Positions 54,601 through 56,923 of a DNA stretch of 64,000 nucleotides are shown here, in pieces (the stretch's first letter is position 1; the number at the start of each line of letters is the position of its first letter). The notes under the pieces were generated by a model that saw only the letters and a program-made list of their open reading frames with translations, was not told the DNA's origin and made no database searches. The position numbers and the translations under genes were made by a program. This stretch comes from Lutraria lutraria (Eukaryota > Mollusca > Bivalvia > Venerida > Mactridae): contig OZ026845.1 of NCBI GenBank assembly GCA_964023205.1, positions 5,404,001 to 5,468,000 on the forward strand, given 5' to 3'.

Positions 54601-55384
54601 ACTTACATTGGTTAGTACTGATTGTTGGCCCACATACATTGGTTAGTACTGGTTGTTGACCTACATATACTGGTTAGTACTGATTGTTGACCCACATACA
54701 CTGGTTAGTACTGATTGTTGACCCACATATACTGGTTAGTACTGATTGTTGACTAACATACATGGTTAGTACTGATTGTTGACCACATACACTGGTTAGT
54801 ACTGATTGTTGACCCACATACATTGGTTAGTACTGATTGTTGACCTACATGTACTGGTTAGTGCTGATTGTTGACCCACATACCTGGCTTATTTATAGAT
54901 ATAAGGTTTAAACACTTGTGGTAATTGTAGCTTGTCTTTTTTTACAGGCGTCTATTCTGAACCCAGAGAAAAGGGTCGATCAGAAGACTCTAAATTGGTA
55001 GCTGATGCATCAAGTGAAAAAACAATCATCATAGCGGTAACTGTCACTATAATTGCAATACTCATAGCTATTATTACTGTTGGAGGTTTCATGTTGTACA
55101 GACGTTCAAGGTCACAGAGTGAAATCAAGAAAGTTTTAGTTCAAAATGACATGAATGATCCCAATCCTGGTGTTGCTAAAACAGAACCTGATGGGAGAGT
55201 CACGCTGTCTAAGTTAAAAGCACATTTTTCAAAATCTAAATTGGAAGAAGAAGATGACAGCGATGGACCTTCATCAAATGCGGAAGGGGTAACGAATCCT
55301 GTGTATATGGATGATCGAAATCGCGATGTTATCATGGAAGAATCATCGATAGAACAGCCCCACTCTAACGGCTATGATGTTTGA
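450..55384 (+). CDS. Giant multi-SRCR-domain type I membrane receptor (3' part, 42 exons)
   Basis: This gene is assembled from 42 exons with GT/AG borders and compatible phases, ending in a TGA at 55382-55384. It encodes half an SRCR domain, 26 full SRCR domains, a transmembrane helix and a cytoplasmic tail; no other extracellular domain type is seen. Each domain has the six cysteines of group A SRCR (WG-x-[VI]C, VVC, then four in the C-terminal half). All between-domain introns are phase 1, so domains can be skipped or duplicated without frame change. By sequence the domains form types A, B and C in the order A, then (B-C-A) eight times with an extra A at D14, then a last A (D27). SRCR receptors in animals bind microbial or self polyanions and proteins; a scavenger or pattern-recognition role here is inferred. 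The 5' end lies outside the window. Transcript data would be needed to confirm that all exons belong to one mRNA. Confidence 0.88.
660..1285 (+). repeat. Interspersed repeat with internal tandem units
   Basis: The block starts with a 'gtccgtcgtccgt' segment and contains repeats of a unit with 'ttgtctagtg', 'accaagtttgttcaaat' and 'ccccaggggtcac' about 140-270 bp apart. It closes near 'gagcgatata', which resembles the end of the element at 48555-49712. This looks like a degenerate bivalve-type nonautonomous element in an intron. Confidence 0.6.
1977..2312 (+). CDS. Exon 2: SRCR domain D2 (type B, single exon)
   Basis: A complete domain starting V-R-L and ending near SAICYD lies in one exon, between tttcag and the donor gtgagt. 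It has eight cysteines: the six of group A plus an adjacent CC pair after the LGF-like segment (LALCCSKLG). The same CC pair is found in D11 and D18. Phase 1 on both sides. Confidence 0.92.
2352..3515. mobile_element. TA-flanked terminal-inverted-repeat element (MITE-like)
   Basis: The termini are perfect inverted copies of a 13-bp sequence, ccgtattcccccg at 2352 and its complement ending at 3515, each flanked by TA. Subterminal C-rich stretches with 'aataaacgccccc' occur at both ends. There is no transposase ORF, so it is a nonautonomous element; TA target duplication suggests the Tc1/mariner/pogo group. Confidence 0.75.
3730..3857 (+). CDS. Exon 3: first half of SRCR domain D3 (type C)
   Basis: It encodes AVRLGKG and VWGQVC and stops at NNNSAE, just before the VVC-like motif. 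The donor is gtatgt and the exon ends in phase 0, unlike most within-domain introns of this gene; D22 shares this position. The usual acidic DD pair after the first cysteine is replaced (CAMGDNW). Confidence 0.88.
4667..4856 (+). CDS. Exon 4: second half of SRCR domain D3 (type C)
   Basis: The exon opens with IVCKQLGF after acgcag (phase 0) and continues through GVAYG, MNC, EYC, RSC and ALCY. The donor gtaagc follows in phase 1. Together with exon 3 it makes one 106-residue domain with six cysteines. Confidence 0.9.
4895..4990 (+). repeat. Fragment of the 'caaacctgtg' MITE family
   Basis: It matches the left part of the short inverted-repeat elements at 8981, 11045 and 16250 ('acctgtgttagtgaccacc', 'aataaaggtcatc'). 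The right end is missing. Confidence 0.6.
4985..5130 (+). repeat. SINE-like repeat, copy 1, abutting exon 5
   Basis: It shares the segments 'agttcagctttccatagc', 'gttaaact', 'gcagtgcaa' and 'tccatgagtac' with copies at 6245, 13625, 16620, 56428 and 62150. It ends about 10 bp before the acceptor of exon 5 and may supply part of the acceptor region. Confidence 0.65.
5141..5299 (+). CDS. Exon 5: first half of SRCR domain D4 (type A)
   Basis: It encodes [24 protein letters not shown] and [10 protein letters not shown] and ends DPVL in phase 1. Acceptor acttacag, donor gtgatt. Confidence 0.88.
5565..5760 (+). repeat. Interspersed repeat ('tgtctgtctgt ... caaactttaacc')
   Basis: This block matches 17066-17262 over most of its length, including 'acaggacctgtgcattt' and 'ataggtcaaggtca'-like text. 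Pieces of the same family are also visible near 39990. It is noncoding and lies in the intron within D4. Confidence 0.6.
6065..6230 (+). repeat. Dispersed repeat, also at 39255-39432
   Basis: Both copies contain 'ggggaagatgct' followed by 'aaaaaatcctg' and preceded by similar A/G-rich text. The function is unknown. Confidence 0.5.
6245..6388 (+). repeat. SINE-like repeat, copy 2, abutting exon 6
   Basis: Same family and orientation as 4985-5130. It ends about 25 bp before the acceptor of exon 6. Confidence 0.65.
6412..6576 (+). CDS. Exon 6: second half of SRCR domain D4 (type A)
   Basis: It encodes [10 protein letters not shown] and cysteines LGC, VHC, SSC and VVC, ending CYKN. Acceptor ttctttcag, donor gtaagt, phase 1 on both sides. 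GEGKG is a hallmark of type A domains here. Confidence 0.9.
6725..7193. mobile_element. Possible hAT-like short inverted-repeat element
   Basis: The left end reads 'ttaggggtgactattggg' and the right end 'gcccaaccctaa', an imperfect inverted pair. The interior has repeated 'ctattg' and 'atgcatcgatat' motifs. No ORF is present; the assignment is tentative. Confidence 0.45.
7228..7542 (+). CDS. Exon 7: SRCR domain D5 (type B, single exon)
   Basis: A complete 105-residue domain runs from VRLSRGD to CFNGAVSK with six cysteines. As in other B domains, the position after the first cysteine carries F rather than W (CGEGF) and the end reads Y-A-V-V-S-C. Acceptor cttacag, donor gtaagt. Confidence 0.93.
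7598..7700 (+). repeat. tRNA-derived SINE head
   Basis: It shows A-box-like 'gtggtccaatggttaga' and B-box-like 'gtttgaatcctgg' text spaced as in a tRNA. It looks like the head of a SINE related to those at 15843 and 52545. Confidence 0.5.
8111..8314 (+). CDS. Exon 8: first half of SRCR domain D6 (type C)
   Basis: It encodes [34 protein letters not shown] and GGVAYKYSS, ending in phase 1 at gtaaaa. WDDNDA and GGVAY are typical of type C domains here. The next exon is 4.6 kb away. Confidence 0.88.
8981..9179. mobile_element. 'caaacctgtg' MITE, full copy
   Basis: About 200 bp with inverted ends 'acaatcaaacctgt' and 'acaggtcagactgt'. The interior carries 'gtggcctttattcataggtcattttgttctaaat'-type text that recurs in the other copies. 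It is noncoding. Confidence 0.75.
9826..10426. mobile_element. Short inverted-repeat element (about 600 bp)
   Basis: The left terminus 'accgtaatcacttgtgtat' is mirrored by 'atacacaagtgattatggt' at the right, with one mismatch in 19. There is no ORF; it is MITE-like. Confidence 0.7.
11045..11227. mobile_element. 'caaacctgtg' MITE copy
   Basis: It starts 'acagtcaaatcttctg' and ends 'cacaggtttgactgta', a 183-bp inverted-repeat element of the family at 8981. The 110-residue ORF across it is a chance reading. Confidence 0.75.
11880..12785 (+). repeat. Diverged tandem repeat of about 120-140 bp units
   Basis: About six to seven units carry 'gtcaaggtcactgttacta', 'aataacttaagtttgga' and 'ttgtatttggggtc'. 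The structure resembles the internally repeated Helitron-like elements elsewhere in the window. It ends about 110 bp before exon 9. Confidence 0.7.
12894..13031 (+). CDS. Exon 9: second half of SRCR domain D6 (type C)
   Basis: It encodes GNGPYTLGK and cysteines VGC, FEC, GLC and VLC, ending CYAMR at donor gtaagt. Acceptor ttttccag. Phase matches exon 8 across the longest repeat-filled intron within a domain. Confidence 0.87.
13176..13325 (+). repeat. Dispersed repeat, also at 35722-35875
   Basis: Both copies share 'ggtgcttcacaccagg', 'agtagggatat', 'tgactatagctgt' and related text in order. It is noncoding and lies in an intron. Confidence 0.6.
13427..13580 (+). CDS. Exon 10: first half of SRCR domain D7 (type A)
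   Basis: It encodes [37 protein letters not shown]. The donor gtaaga leaves a phase 2 end, the only phase 2 intron found in this gene. Exon 11 starts in the matching phase. Confidence 0.88.
13625..13790 (+). repeat. SINE-like repeat, copy 3
   Basis: Same family as 4985-5130, with 'cagctttccatagc', 'aaactagttccgtg', 'cagtgcaaatctatgtaa' and 'tccatgagcac'. It sits 45 bp after exon 10, not next to an acceptor. Confidence 0.65.
14270..14433 (+). CDS. Exon 11: second half of SRCR domain D7 (type A)
   Basis: It encodes HYPSADG and cysteines MGC, FMC, ERC and VFC, ending CYNN. Acceptor tgttttcag gives phase 2, the donor gtaaat is phase 1. With exon 10 the domain is 106 residues. Confidence 0.9.
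14946..15110 (+). CDS. Exon 12: first half of SRCR domain D8 (type B)
   Basis: It encodes [31 protein letters not shown] and ends KALVP in phase 1 at gtatgt. The F after the first cysteine marks type B. Confidence 0.9.
15650..15814 (+). CDS. Exon 13: second half of SRCR domain D8 (type B)
   Basis: It encodes GAFGRRYYS and cysteines FNC, AAC, GDC and VLC, ending [13 protein letters not shown]-x-C is the type B ending. Acceptor ccatttcag, donor gtatat. Confidence 0.9.
15843..16083 (+). repeat. tRNA-derived SINE-like copy
   Basis: A tRNA-like head with 'gtgagtttgaatctta' is followed by 'gtggttctacccaggtgta' and 'atgacccttgctgttggtg'. The same order is found at 52545-52745. Confidence 0.6.
16250..16432. 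mobile_element. 'caaacctgtg' MITE, best full copy
   Basis: Inverted ends 'tacagtcaaacctg' and 'caggtttgactgta' bound 183 bp. The left half contains a single copy of the segment that is amplified into the 58-bp satellite at 43546-45345. Confidence 0.8.
16620..16812 (+). repeat. SINE-like repeat, copy 4, abutting exon 14
   Basis: Same family as 4985-5130; it ends about 24 bp before the acceptor of exon 14. Confidence 0.65.
16836..17000 (+). CDS. Exon 14: first half of SRCR domain D9 (type C)
   Basis: It encodes [33 protein letters not shown] and [10 protein letters not shown], ending phase 1 at gtaact. Acceptor tttatttcag. The reading frame has no ATG nearby, so it is easy to miss. Confidence 0.87.
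17066..17262 (+). repeat. Interspersed repeat, second copy of the 5565 family
   Basis: It aligns with 5565-5760 from 'gcatgtctgtctgt' to 'aggtcaaggtcaccc'. It is followed at 17270-17340 by a half copy of the 'gagaggttgcactgta' MITE family. Confidence 0.6.
17515..17658 (+). CDS. Exon 15: second half of SRCR domain D9 (type C)
   Basis: It encodes [12 protein letters not shown], then cysteines QKC, SGC and VYC, ending CYEGE. Acceptor gtttaag, donor gtaaat, phase 1 both sides. Confidence 0.88.
18040..18225 (+). CDS. Exon 16: first half of SRCR domain D10 (type A)
   Basis: It encodes [34 protein letters not shown] and ends YYGSGS. Acceptor ccattttag; the donor gtttga is weak, but phase 1 matches exon 17. 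Confidence 0.87.
18407..18544 (+). CDS. Exon 17: second half of SRCR domain D10 (type A)
   Basis: It encodes [10 protein letters not shown] and cysteines WSC, TSC and VYC, ending CTDR at gtaagt. Acceptor ttatttgcag. Confidence 0.9.
18738..19314. mobile_element. TTAA-flanked MITE (piggyBac-like)
   Basis: TTAA at each end is followed by inverted termini 'aggggcatgccctggaact' and its near complement 'agttcctgggcatgcccct'. It is 577 bp with no ORF. The TTAA duplication points to piggyBac-type mobilisation. Confidence 0.72.
19652..19960 (+). CDS. Exon 18: SRCR domain D11 (type B, single exon)
   Basis: A complete 103-residue domain from VRLEPN to CSNSPASG. It has eight cysteines, including the CC pair (ISVCCSAFG) shared with D2 and D18, and the CADGF start typical of type B. 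Acceptor gtttcag, donor gtaagt. The ATG-starting reading at 19637 is a different, spurious frame. Confidence 0.92.
20643..20831 (+). CDS. Exon 19: first half of SRCR domain D12 (type C)
   Basis: It encodes [34 protein letters not shown] and ends RNRNL. The usual CRQLGY is degenerate (CREKKY). Acceptor tttctcag, donor gtatgt, phase 1. Confidence 0.88.
20908..23027. mobile_element. TA-flanked inverted-repeat element carrying a nested insertion
   Basis: The termini 'cagtacagttcgggtgattt' and the complement of the right end match over about 30 bp with two mismatches, flanked by TA. Subterminal regions are rich in CG and 'gcgattcgc'-type motifs. About half of its 2.1 kb is a second element at 21341-22417. 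No transposase is seen. Confidence 0.75.
21341..22417 (+). mobile_element. Helitron-like element with about 119-bp internal tandem repeats
   Basis: It begins TCGAGCCCGCC after 'tttttg' and ends GCCCTTGGGC (hairpin) then TTCTAG, matching the CTRR-type Helitron 3' end. A (ttag/gtga)n tract lies near 21400. Four to five units of 'ttgtccgggctgtatctccc ... aaggtcaaggtcacactta' follow. Nonautonomous; class assignment is inferred. Confidence 0.6.
23314..23448 (+). CDS. Exon 20: second half of SRCR domain D12 (type C)
   Basis: It encodes [10 protein letters not shown] and cysteines GKC, DKC and VYC, ending CYENE at gtaaaa. Acceptor gtttatag. It completes D12 across the 2.5 kb intron holding the nested elements. 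Confidence 0.88.
23491..23667. mobile_element. 'cagtgcaacctct' MITE copy
   Basis: It begins 'acagtgcaacctttac' and ends 'agaggttgcactgt', an inverted pair. A related copy is at 47039-47207 and half copies are at 17270-17340 and 57640-57706. Confidence 0.65.
23907..24213. mobile_element. TTAA-flanked MITE (about 300 bp)
   Basis: TTAA plus 'aggcccattagcattttg' at the left is mirrored by 'caaaaggctaatggggct' plus TTAA at the right. No ORF. It appears to be the same insertion type as 18738-19314. Confidence 0.65.
24214..25702. other. Intron sequence with no recognised feature
   Basis: AT-rich intron DNA upstream of exon 21. I see no exon, RNA gene or clear repeat. Confidence 0.5.
25703..26077 (+). 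CDS. Exon 21: SRCR domain D13 (type A, single exon, long loop)
   Basis: It encodes [39 protein letters not shown] and ends CYNR. At 125 residues it is longer than its neighbours because of a charged insert ([12 protein letters not shown]) between the fourth and fifth cysteines. D14 shares this feature. Acceptor gtaatag, donor gtatga. Confidence 0.92.
26179..26212 (+). other. Candidate cryptic, poison or terminal exon
   Basis: A strong acceptor (tttctttttttctag) is followed by 34 nt and a donor-like gtgaga. Joined to exon 21 in phase 1 it would add E-A-E-D-Y and stop at 26193-26195. This could yield a soluble truncated protein or trigger decay, or be a chance site. Confidence 0.25.
26510..26627. 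repeat. Left remnant of the 55-bp satellite
   Basis: Two units of 'gaccttgaaccaatgtttgataatgtgacc'-type sequence precede the LINE. They show that the LINE sits inside the array that resumes at 28118. Confidence 0.85.
26628..28117 (-). mobile_element. 5'-truncated non-LTR retrotransposon (LINE, Jockey/CR1-like)
   Basis: The element lies on the minus strand within the 55-bp satellite. It holds the C-terminal part of a reverse transcriptase, then about 420 bp of 3' UTR ending in an A/T-rich 'aataaataataaag'-type tail (plus-strand start at 26628). No LTRs are seen. Truncation at the 5' end is typical of target-primed reverse transcription. No clear target duplication could be picked out against the repetitive flanks. 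Confidence 0.88.
27048..28117 (-). pseudogene. Reverse transcriptase C-terminal fragment
   Basis: The open frame encodes [20 protein letters not shown], the catalytic [18 protein letters not shown] and the thumb motif KYLGVTLD, in the order of non-LTR reverse transcriptases. It ends at 27048. The endonuclease and the N-terminal half of the polymerase are missing. The open frame runs upstream to 28202, but its first 27-30 residues are translated satellite, not LINE. The element cannot be autonomous. Confidence 0.9.
28118..33420. repeat. 55-bp satellite array, about 93 copies
   Basis: The unit 'caatgacttacaatgttcac ... gaccttgaaccaatg' repeats every 55 bp with few changes from 28118 to about 33248, then decays to 33420. 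Variation is limited to a few sites (cac/tac, ttaca/ataca/ttaaa, gacc/gact, taat/gaat/agta). The ttaaa variant clusters at 32600-33110, so neighbouring units are most alike. It lies in the intron between D13 and D14. Confidence 0.97.
33421..33917. other. Intron sequence before exon 22
   Basis: No repeat unit remains here. A good acceptor (tttttatttcag) at 33789-33800 is followed at once by an in-frame TGA in the gene's phase, so it is not used as a normal coding exon. Confidence 0.5.
33918..34295 (+). CDS. Exon 22: SRCR domain D14 (extra type A, single exon)
   Basis: It encodes [31 protein letters not shown] and ends AVQCYDK, 126 residues. It resembles D13 most (start, long basic insert, AVQCY end), so it looks like a tandem duplicate. 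It is diverged: the WG before the first cysteine is VG, and the insert is rich in R, Y and K. Acceptor atactag, donor gtttga (weak). Confidence 0.88.
34616..34738. repeat. 22-bp minisatellite, about 5.5 copies
   Basis: The unit 'ttacactattctatttatag' plus two bases repeats with minor changes just after exon 22. Confidence 0.85.
34739..36122. other. Intron sequence, mostly featureless
   Basis: This holds the second copy of the 13176 repeat family at 35722-35875 and otherwise AT-rich DNA without exons that I can recognise. Confidence 0.5.
36123..36291. mobile_element. TA-flanked MITE (169 bp)
   Basis: Ends 'cagtaatatccctgaaaacc' and 'ttttcaggggttttcctg' form an imperfect inverted pair flanked by TA. 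The terminal CAGT and TA site fit pogo/Tigger-type elements. Confidence 0.65.
36525..36680 (+). CDS. Exon 23: first half of SRCR domain D15 (type B)
   Basis: It encodes [37 protein letters not shown] and ends RFQP at gtacat. The acidic pair after the first cysteine is absent (VSAAR). Acceptor attattttag, phase 1. Confidence 0.9.
36681..37405. other. Intron within D15
   Basis: AT-rich sequence between the two halves of D15. No repeat or exon recognised. Confidence 0.55.
37406..37567 (+). CDS. Exon 24: second half of SRCR domain D15 (type B)
   Basis: It encodes [24 protein letters not shown] and ends NKTVIMEK. Acceptor tttctttcag, donor gtatta. Confidence 0.9.
38236..38568 (+). CDS. Exon 25: SRCR domain D16 (type C, single exon)
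   Basis: It encodes [50 protein letters not shown] and VLCYNHD. Acceptor tttttacag, donor gttagt, phase 1 both sides. Confidence 0.93.
38928..39218 (+). CDS. Exon 26: SRCR domain D17 (type A, single exon)
   Basis: A short 97-residue domain: [51 protein letters not shown]. Acceptor atttcag, donor gtaact. Confidence 0.93.
39255..39432 (+). repeat. Dispersed repeat, second copy of the 6065 family
   Basis: It ends 'ggggaagatgct ... aaaaaaatcctgg', as at 6065-6230. After it, intron DNA to 40156 shows only scattered repeat fragments (for example 'tgtctgtctgtccc' near 40003). Confidence 0.5.
40157..40261 (+). CDS. Exon 27: first part of SRCR domain D18 (type B)
   Basis: It encodes [29 protein letters not shown] and ends phase 1 at gtaagt, two bases upstream of the phase 0 position used in D3 and D22. 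Acceptor tttttag. Confidence 0.87.
40352..41292. mobile_element. TA-flanked pogo/Tigger-like MITE
   Basis: Ends 'cagttgaatctcgttatgtc' and its complement 'gagataacgagattcaactg' are flanked by TA. Subterminal copies of 'tcaaaatttcg' and 'tatgtcaaac' are seen on both sides. It is 941 bp with no ORF. A fragment with similar 'cttcgatata' text follows at 41327-41400. Confidence 0.78.
41542..41751 (+). CDS. Exon 28: second part of SRCR domain D18 (type B)
   Basis: It encodes [11 protein letters not shown], the CC pair (LPLCCSPYG), VKC, IDC, AMC and [13 protein letters not shown]. Eight cysteines in the domain, as in D2 and D11. Acceptor atatgacag, donor gtaatg. Confidence 0.9.
41979..42119 (+). 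CDS. Exon 29: first half of SRCR domain D19 (type C)
   Basis: It encodes [38 protein letters not shown] and ends phase 1 at gtaaga. This intron directly follows GYAN, earlier than in other split C domains. Acceptor actgcag. Confidence 0.9.
42391..42573 (+). CDS. Exon 30: second half of SRCR domain D19 (type C)
   Basis: It encodes [24 protein letters not shown] and AMCYQAH. Acceptor atgttttcag, donor gtatgt. Confidence 0.9.
42836..43162 (+). CDS. Exon 31: SRCR domain D20 (type A, single exon)
   Basis: It encodes [43 protein letters not shown] and VYCYNS, 109 residues. Acceptor ccttgtag, donor gtatca. Confidence 0.94.
43270..43480 (+). repeat. Fragment of the Helitron-like 119-bp unit family
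   Basis: It contains 'aataacttggcttgattgtt', 'ttagacagtg' and 'aaggtcaaggtcac', matching units at 21480-22100. Confidence 0.55.
43546..45345. repeat. 58-bp satellite, about 28 copies, inside a 'caaacctgtg' MITE
   Basis: The left MITE end 'agtcaaacctgtg' opens the block and the right half ('ggtcattttgttctaa ... ctaggtttgtc') closes it. Between them the unit 'gggccacctttgggagaaac ... ctttattctga' repeats every 58 bp. The unit corresponds to a single-copy internal part of intact elements such as 16250-16432. It lies between D20 and D21, just upstream of exon 32. Confidence 0.93.
45407..45739 (+). CDS. Exon 32: SRCR domain D21 (type B, single exon)
   Basis: It encodes [36 protein letters not shown] and [10 protein letters not shown], six cysteines. 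Acceptor gtttcag, donor gtataa. CDKGF and YASVAC place it in type B. Confidence 0.92.
46090..46208 (+). CDS. Exon 33: first half of SRCR domain D22 (type C)
   Basis: It encodes [32 protein letters not shown] and ends phase 0 at gtatgg, the same intron position as D3. Acceptor tgtttacag. Confidence 0.88.
46263..46357. repeat. Direct duplication of about 47 bp
   Basis: The segment 'gtagatccactgactgtctg' through 'aagctagctggatag' occurs twice in a row inside the intron within D22. Confidence 0.9.
46797..47013 (+). CDS. Exon 34: second half of SRCR domain D22 (type C)
   Basis: It encodes [32 protein letters not shown] and AALCYHEE. Acceptor actacag in phase 0, donor gtagtt in phase 1. With exon 33 it makes 112 residues. 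Confidence 0.9.
47039..47207. mobile_element. 'cagtgcaacctct' MITE, best copy
   Basis: Inverted ends 'aatgcaacctctccagag' and 'tgagaggttgcactgt' bound 169 bp directly after exon 34. Confidence 0.7.
47234..47410. mobile_element. 'caaacctgtg' MITE copy
   Basis: Ends 'atagtcaaacctgtg' and 'aaggtttgactgta' with the typical 'tggcatttattcaaaggtca' interior. Intron DNA from here to 48087 shows nothing else. Confidence 0.75.
48088..48447 (+). CDS. Exon 35: SRCR domain D23 (type A, single exon)
   Basis: It encodes [55 protein letters not shown] and VYCIND, 120 residues. Acceptor ttttcacag, donor gtaagt; the exon ends on a T instead of the usual G or A. Confidence 0.93.
48555..49712 (+). mobile_element. 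Helitron-like element with about 120-bp internal tandem units
   Basis: It begins with a hairpin-forming 'agctcacatgtcac ... gtgacaaagtgagct' and 'ccgtccggcgtccgg', and ends 'agggccatcttggccct' (hairpin) then 'cttgttt'. In between, seven to eight diverged units carry 'aaaaactaggtcac' and 'aaaccttgtgaacact'. It is a nonautonomous bivalve-type repeat. Reading frames across it (48844-49522) are artefacts. Confidence 0.7.
49809..49994 (+). CDS. Exon 36: first half of SRCR domain D24 (type B)
   Basis: It encodes [39 protein letters not shown] and ends NLTSSI. Acceptor tttttcag, donor gttaat, phase 1. Confidence 0.9.
50545..50648. mobile_element. Short 'caaacctgtg' MITE copy
   Basis: About 104 bp with 'tacagtcaaacctgc' and 'acaggtttgacta' ends. 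The interior is shortened compared with other copies. Confidence 0.65.
50675..50806 (+). CDS. Exon 37: second half of SRCR domain D24 (type B)
   Basis: It encodes [28 protein letters not shown]. Acceptor gatatttcag, donor gtatgt. Confidence 0.9.
50870..51070 (-). repeat. Fragment of a 'ccgtctgt ... aaggtcaaggtcacac' repeat
   Basis: It shows 'accttgtccgtctgtgcgt' and 'aaggtcaaggtcacactta', as in the larger tandem elements. It is truncated and its orientation is uncertain. Confidence 0.45.
51270..51599 (+). CDS. Exon 38: SRCR domain D25 (type C, single exon)
   Basis: It encodes [55 protein letters not shown] and VFCYND. Acceptor ttcattcag, donor gtaaac. Confidence 0.94.
52043..52390 (+). CDS. 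Exon 39: SRCR domain D26 (type A, single exon)
   Basis: It encodes [50 protein letters not shown] and AARCFQSK. Acceptor tattttctag, donor gttagt. Confidence 0.94.
52545..52745 (+). repeat. tRNA-derived SINE-like copy
   Basis: It parallels 15843-16083: 'gtgagtttgaatcatgg', 'gtggttctactcatgtgta' and 'atgaccctcactgttggtgc'. Confidence 0.6.
52951..53020 (-). pseudogene. tRNA-like sequence (relic or SINE head)
   Basis: On the minus strand it has an A box (tagctcagttggtagagc), a B box (gggttcgagcccc) and a perfect T arm. The anticodon stem is broken (cctga against ggagg) as if three bases were lost, and the acceptor stem pairs only at about five of seven positions. It is probably nonfunctional. 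Confidence 0.7.
53166..53339 (+). CDS. Exon 40: first half of SRCR domain D27 (last domain, type A)
   Basis: It encodes [38 protein letters not shown] and ends GVGVK, the most canonical SRCR sequence in the window (CDDxW kept). Acceptor gtgtag, donor gtatgt. Confidence 0.93.
53664..53810 (+). CDS. Exon 41: second half of SRCR domain D27
   Basis: It encodes [35 protein letters not shown]. Acceptor acttcag, donor gtgaga, phase 1 into the membrane exon. Confidence 0.93.
54238..54886. repeat. 31-bp minisatellite, about 21 copies
   Basis: The unit 'tggttagtactgattgttga' plus 'cccacatacat' repeats in the last intron, ending about 60 bp before the acceptor of exon 42. Confidence 0.93.
54948..55384 (+). 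CDS. Exon 42: transmembrane helix and cytoplasmic tail
   Basis: After ttttttacag it encodes a short juxtamembrane stalk, then a hydrophobic helix of about 26 residues starting [12 protein letters not shown] (about 55022-55099). RRSRS follows as a stop-transfer signal, then a tail of about 90 residues. The tail has an acidic Ser-rich patch ([11 protein letters not shown]) and NPVY at 55295-55306. NPxY is a known endocytosis and PTB-binding signal. It ends GYDV, which could be a class II PDZ ligand (weak inference). Stop TGA at 55382. No ITAM-like pair or kinase domain is present. Confidence 0.95.
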
Positions 55385-56398
55385 GGTCATTGGAGTTTTA
55401 TTTGTGAAGAAATTTGATTTTATTTTTGCGACGCTATTTTGTACATTTACTATTTTCTTACTACAAGTTTTGTTATAATGACCATAATTGTACCTGACTT
55501 TCTCTAAACTTACATCTTGAATAGCTGAACTTTTATACCATCTTATACAAAATTTAGGGGCTATATTCTGGTGTTAATCTATCGGTCAAGTCATTCAATA
55601 GAAAAGTTAGTTGTTTATATGTAGGATTGATTCAGCAGAATTCAATAAAACTCCCATCATTATTACCATGAAGTAGTTTTCTGCTGGATACACTTTCTTT
55701 CTGTGTTGATCTGAACTTTGACCTCCCCCCCCCCCCCCGCTCTCAAGGTTAGAAACTTGAGAATAGTCTCTAAGCTCAAATTGCCATTCCAATTCTCAAA
55801 GTATAATGTTGGAAAATATAAATGTTGATCAATGTTTTAAGATACATGTTCAGATCAATTATGCTGAAAGACTAATGGCTCAATAAGCATGTATCATTAT
55901 TTTCTGGTCAAAATCATAAGATTTGAGCTTGGAAACAAGTCTAAAGTGTTATAACCTCAAGGCCATATGCTGCCAAATTATGTCCACTTGAAATTATCAA
56001 AATGATTATCTGGAATTTCAAAGTGGTACGGCAAGTTTCAGTTAGTTTCAACTACTATTATTTAAAATTTTAATTGATATGAATATATACAGTGCTTTGT
56101 TTAAAATGCTTTTGTGCGATTTTTGTATGTCTCATCAAAACAGATGTTTATGTTGTTGTTTTTTTGTCTATCATGTCATACATAAATAGAGGCTTTTAAG
56201 ATGATCACTCAGCTACAAATTATTATCTATAACACTTCTTTTAAATAAATTTTAAGTATATTTTTTGTGAATATTTCATTCATTGAAGTTTTTAGAAAAC
56301 TTAAAATCGATATAAAATATTATGTTTAGTCATTATATATAATTACTTAATTTAAACAATTTAGAAATTTGAAAATTTTGCATTTTTTTGTCAATAAA
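55385..56398 (+). terminator. 3' UTR with candidate polyadenylation signals
   Basis: AATAAA occurs at 55644 and 56393, and again at 56815, 56847 and 57939. The one at 56393 is followed by T-rich DNA and is a plausible end. The 57939 site would make a longer 3' UTR containing repeats. The choice cannot be made from sequence. A poly-C run lies near 55725-55738. Confidence 0.45.
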
Positions 56399-56427
56399 CA
56401 TTTTGACTTTTGTTCTCTTCTTTTGGA

Positions 56428-56602
56428 AACCGAAAAATAGTTCAGCTTTCCATAGCCGTCACCAGCTGGACGCACATGAATTTTGTTGCGGGCCGAAGTA
56501 AATTTTTCTACATCTGCCATGCAATTTTTAAACTAGTTCCATGTTGCAGTACAAATCAGTGTTCGGTTTCCATGAGTACTTTCAGTACTTTGATTTATTA
56601 AG
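56428..56602 (+). repeat. SINE-like repeat, copy 5
   Basis: It contains 'agttcagctttccatagcc', 'aaactagttccatgttgcag' and 'tccatgagtactttcagta', matching 4985-5130. It lies in or just after the 3' UTR. Confidence 0.65.
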
Positions 56603-56689
56603 AATTTGTATACAGTCAAAGTTGATTCTGAAGTCCACTTAATGGCCTTGAACCTGTATTAAGATAGAAATATATATGTTTGTGCTAGA

Positions 56690-56762
56690 TGGATCTGATA
56701 TTGTCCTGTTTGTACACTCACACCTATCTGATATTGTCCTGTTTTTACACTCACACCTATGT
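56690..56762. repeat. Direct duplication of about 34 bp
   Basis: 'tctgatattgtcctgttt' through 'acactcacacctat' occurs twice in tandem. Confidence 0.85.
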
Positions 56763-56923
56763 ACTTTGTATCTGTCCAATTAGTTTATCTTCAGTATGCT
56801 CTCAAAGTTCTTACAATAAAATTTTGATTTGTTGACGTAATTTTTCAATAAAATGTGTACAAACAGTCCTTAGTGAAAGATCTCTCATGTAATGTATAAA
56901 TGTAGTCTAAGTTTCTGATTTTA

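Noticed and set aside
55607..55792. Minus-strand frame with a poly-glycine run
   Set aside because: It is produced by a poly-C tract in the 3' UTR and has no other support.
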